A stretch of DNA of 15,077 nt from Actinomycetes bacterium (GTDB lineage: Bacteria > Actinomycetota > Acidimicrobiia > Spongiisociales > UBA5794). A program made the translations under genes and the position numbers. The stretch covers positions 1-15,077 of the forward strand of contig JAHEEL010000030.1 of NCBI GenBank assembly GCA_024640745.1. Direction: 5' to 3'. Of the stretch, positions 13,043 to 15,077 are shown piece by piece (within the stretch, counting starts at the first letter, position 1; each line of letters opens with the position of its first letter). The notes under the pieces are model-generated. The model saw nothing but the letters and a program-made list of their open reading frames with translations, was not told the DNA's origin and did no database searches.

Positions 13043-13950
13043 ACGTCGTCGGCCGCAGTGTGCTGGCCGTGACCAACCGATCGACCGTTCGGAGGATCTT
13101 CGCTCAGTCCGGCGCCGGTCGACGTCTGTCGCTGCGGTTCGTTGCCGGTGAGACGCTCGACGACGGGGTCAACGCGGCGCAATCACTCAACGCATCGGGT
13201 GCTCGCGTCTCGCTCGACCATCTCGGGGAGCACGTGAGCGACGCAGCGTCGGCGAAGCGGGCCAGGGACGATTATCTGGAGTGCCTCGATCGCATCGACC
13301 AGAAAGGCATCGACGCCAACATCGCCGTGAAGCTGACGCAACTCGGTCTCGGCTTCGACGACGAGCTGGCGGTCGAATCGCTCGGTGTGCTTGCCGCCCG
13401 TGCTGCGGAGGGCGGGACGACGGTGACGATCGACATGGAGGAGTCAGTGCTCGTCGAACCGACGGTCGCGGCATTCGAAGCCGTTCAGGAACGATTCGGG
13501 AACGTGGGGATCGCCGTGCAGAGCTATCTCTACCGGACGCCGGCGGATCTCGACCGGATCGCGGTGCGCGGCGGCCATGTGCGCTTGTGCAAGGGTGCGT
13601 ACGCCGAGCCGCCGGAGATCGCCCACCAGGATCTCGACCGCGTCGATGCTGCATTCGACGCGCTGACCCGGCGCCTCATGGCGACCTCGTCCATCGTCCC
13701 GGCGATCGCAACGCACGACGTGGAACGCATCGAACTCGCGAAGCGGCTCGCCGTCGGCCGGACGGATCCCTGGGAGTTCCAGATGCTGTACGGCGTGCGT
13801 ACGACGCTCCAACAGTCGCTCGTCGAGGACGGCTATCCGCTGCGCGTGTACGTTCCCTACGGAAGCGCCTGGTATGCCTATCTCACGCGACGTATCGCCG
13901 AACGGCCGGCGAACCTGGTGTTCTTCCTGCGGGCCGCCGCGACTCGGTAG
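13039..13950 (+). CDS. proline dehydrogenase (monofunctional)
   Basis: This 303-residue flavoenzyme oxidises proline to P5C and passes electrons to the quinone pool. It is a (beta/alpha)8 barrel resembling the PutA/PRODH family and mycobacterial PruB: VSLDHLGEHV near the start, IAVKLTQLGL, VTIDMEES, IAVQSYLYRTPADL, VRLCKGAYAEP (substrate/flavin loop), IATHDVERI, EFQMLYGVR and LRVYVPYGSAWYAYLTRRIAERPAN, which holds the RxxER-type arginines of the active site. There is no P5C dehydrogenase domain. The GTG start at 13039 overlaps the proC stop by 4 bp, so the two opposing enzymes share an mRNA. The stop at 13948-13950 is 35 bp before the next gene. Confidence 0.93.
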   Translation: MNVVGRSVLAVTNRSTVRRIFAQSGAGRRLSLRFVAGETLDDGVNAAQSLNASGARVSLDHLGEHVSDAASAKRARDDYLECLDRIDQKGIDANIAVKLTQLGLGFDDELAVESLGVLAARAAEGGTTVTIDMEESVLVEPTVAAFEAVQERFGNVGIAVQSYLYRTPADLDRIAVRGGHVRLCKGAYAEPPEIAHQDLDRVDAAFDALTRRLMATSSIVPAIATHDVERIELAKRLAVGRTDPWEFQMLYGVRTTLQQSLVEDGYPLRVYVPYGSAWYAYLTRRIAERPANLVFFLRAAATR

Positions 13951-13973
13951 TCCGCAGCGATCGTGCGGGTGGG

Positions 13974-13988
13974 TACGATTCCCTCATG
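13974..13988 (+). promoter_or_regulatory. -10 element and probable leaderless start of the terminal gene
   Basis: TACGAT (13974-13979) fits TANNNT and ends six bases before the ATG at 13986, with no ribosome-binding site between. This repeats the spacing seen ahead of cstR, the nitroreductase gene and proC. Confidence 0.5.
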
Positions 13989-15077
13989 AGACGCCTTGCC
14001 CTCGCCATCGCCGCTCTCGTAGTTCTCGTTGCCGCTGCGCAACCGGTCGACGTGGCGCCAGTACTCGATGCCCAAGGGTTCTTCGTCGAAGCCGGCTCCA
14101 ATGCCGATCCCGATGCGGTGGAGGCGGCCGTCACGCAAGCGCGCTTCGCCGGAGGAGCGCTCTCGGTGGCCGTTCTCGCCTCAGAGCCCGCCGGTGGGGC
14201 CACGATCTTCGCCGGGAACACGCTTGACGAGATGGGCGGGACCGGCACCGTGTTCGTGGTTGCGCCGGAGACCGTCGGATGGGAGTCCCAGGGCGACATC
14301 TACACCCGGGACCAACTCGACGATGCAACCGATGCTTCGCTCGACGGTGGTTCGGACACCGAGGTCGTCGAGCTCTTCGTGGCGACCCTCATCGATGAGC
14401 CGGTCGGCGCGGCCGAGCCCGGCGGAGGCGGTGGCGTGCCTTGGGGCTGGATCCTGCTCTTCGTCGTGATTGCGGGCGGCGCCTTCCTGTATTGGAGCGT
14501 CTCGCGATCGTCGAAGCGGCGCGAGGCCGCGGCAATGGATTCGGCACGGGCCGAAGTCAAGAAGCGGCTCGACGACGTCGCCAACGACATCATCGATCTG
14601 GAGGACGAGGTTGCGAGCTCTGAGATCGTGGCCGTGCCGACGTTGTACCAATCGGCCACCGAGGCCTACTCCGCGGCGCTTGAGGACTATGAGAAAGCCC
14701 AGTCGCCCGCACAACTCATGGCGACGGCCGAGAAGCTGGACCAGGCGATCTGGCAGCTCGACAGCGTGGAGGCACTGCTCGACGGCAAGCCGGCGCCGCC
14801 GAAGCCCGAGATGCCGAAGCCCACCGCGCCACCCCGGCGAGGACCGTCCAGAACCTCACCGATCGATACGCCGCCCCGGGTGCCGCAAACCACGTATCAG
14901 CGCCCATCGCGTCGCAGCTCATCGAACACCGCAGCGATCCTCACCGGGATGCTGTTGGGAGGCATGTCCTCGTCACGGCGGTCGTACGGGGGCTCGTTCG
15001 GCCGGTCTTCGGGCTCGTCGAGGTCATCACGATCGTCGGGCGGCGGCCGCATGCGCGGCGGCGGCCGTCGCAGGCGC
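13986..15077 (+). CDS. secreted/membrane-anchored protein with TPM-like domain, coiled coil and Gly/Ser/Arg tail (runs off window)
   Basis: An open frame of 364 codons continues past the window end without a stop. It opens with a signal peptide (MRRLALAIAALVVLVAAAQP). An extracytoplasmic domain follows (about 22-130, with ALSVAVLASEP, TVFVVAPETVGW and a helix rich in Asp), resembling the TPM/DUF6676-type fold of actinobacterial membrane proteins. A Gly-rich linker leads to one transmembrane helix (about 151-173, VPWGWILLFVVIAGGAFLYW). A charged coiled coil follows (about 178-255), then a Pro-rich stretch (about 257-305) and a Ser/Arg/Gly tail with AILTGMLLGGM (about 318-328). The family call rests on topology and weak pattern likeness. 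The function is unknown. Confidence 0.75.
   Translation, partial: MRRLALAIAALVVLVAAAQPVDVAPVLDAQGFFVEAGSNADPDAVEAAVTQARFAGGALSVAVLASEPAGGATIFAGNTLDEMGGTGTVFVVAPETVGWESQGDIYTRDQLDDATDASLDGGSDTEVVELFVATLIDEPVGAAEPGGGGGVPWGWILLFVVIAGGAFLYWSVSRSSKRREAAAMDSARAEVKKRLDDVANDIIDLEDEVASSEIVAVPTLYQSATEAYSAALEDYEKAQSPAQLMATAEKLDQAIWQLDSVEALLDGKPAPPKPEMPKPTAPPRRGPSRTSPIDTPPRVPQTTYQRPSRRSSSNTAAILTGMLLGGMSSSRRSYGGSFGRSSGSSRSSRSSGGGRMRGGGRRRR

Overview
The window is high-GC DNA that reads as an actinobacterium. The dnaK-grpE-dnaJ-hspR order is the Streptomyces/Mycobacterium heat-shock arrangement. A mycothiol-dependent-type enzyme family member, a mycobacterial FadE5-type acyl-CoA dehydrogenase and several probable leaderless starts point the same way. 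I cannot name the genus; an Acidimicrobiia-like lineage is a guess. No rRNA, tRNA, insertion sequence, phage gene or CRISPR array was seen.

Layout. (1) 1-128 is the tail of a MacB/FtsX-type ABC permease, followed by a 217-bp convergent gap. (2) 346-4177, minus strand, is the heat-shock operon dnaK-grpE-dnaJ-hspR, whose genes overlap by 14, 8 and 4 bp. Its promoter, with a HspR (HAIR-like) operator lying over the -35 and spacer, is at 4244-4273. (3) 4340-5375, plus strand, is a CsoR/CstR-type repressor, a cytosolic single-domain rhodanese and a lipoprotein rhodanese. A perfect CsoR-family operator overlaps the repressor's -10, and the set reads as a sulfane-sulfur (persulfide) response operon. 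(4) 5395-7545, minus strand, is a TetR regulator, an alpha/beta hydrolase and a DinB/maleylpyruvate-isomerase-like protein. (5) 7582-7616 is a double TetR operator between tetR and fadE5. (6) 7697-9499 is fadE5, and 9619-10011 is a small membrane protein with a SHOCT tail and a strong terminator. (7) 10093-11912 is a nitroreductase overlapping a gene that encodes glutamate racemase fused to a macro (ADP-ribose-binding) domain. (8) 11901-12155 is a tandem array of a 58-bp repeat, each unit folding into two hairpins; it begins inside the last codons of the racemase-macro gene. (9) 12218-13950 is proC overlapping a proline dehydrogenase gene. (10) 13986 to the window end is a secreted or membrane-anchored protein that runs off the edge.

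How the genes work together. The heat-shock operon encodes a complete Hsp70 machine plus its own repressor. The sulfur operon senses and processes reactive sulfur on both sides of the membrane. TetR-FadE5 is a divergent regulator/beta-oxidation pair. ProC and proline dehydrogenase interconvert P5C and proline in opposite directions from one transcript. The most unusual single gene is the racemase-macro fusion, and the most unusual non-coding element is the double-hairpin repeat array behind it.
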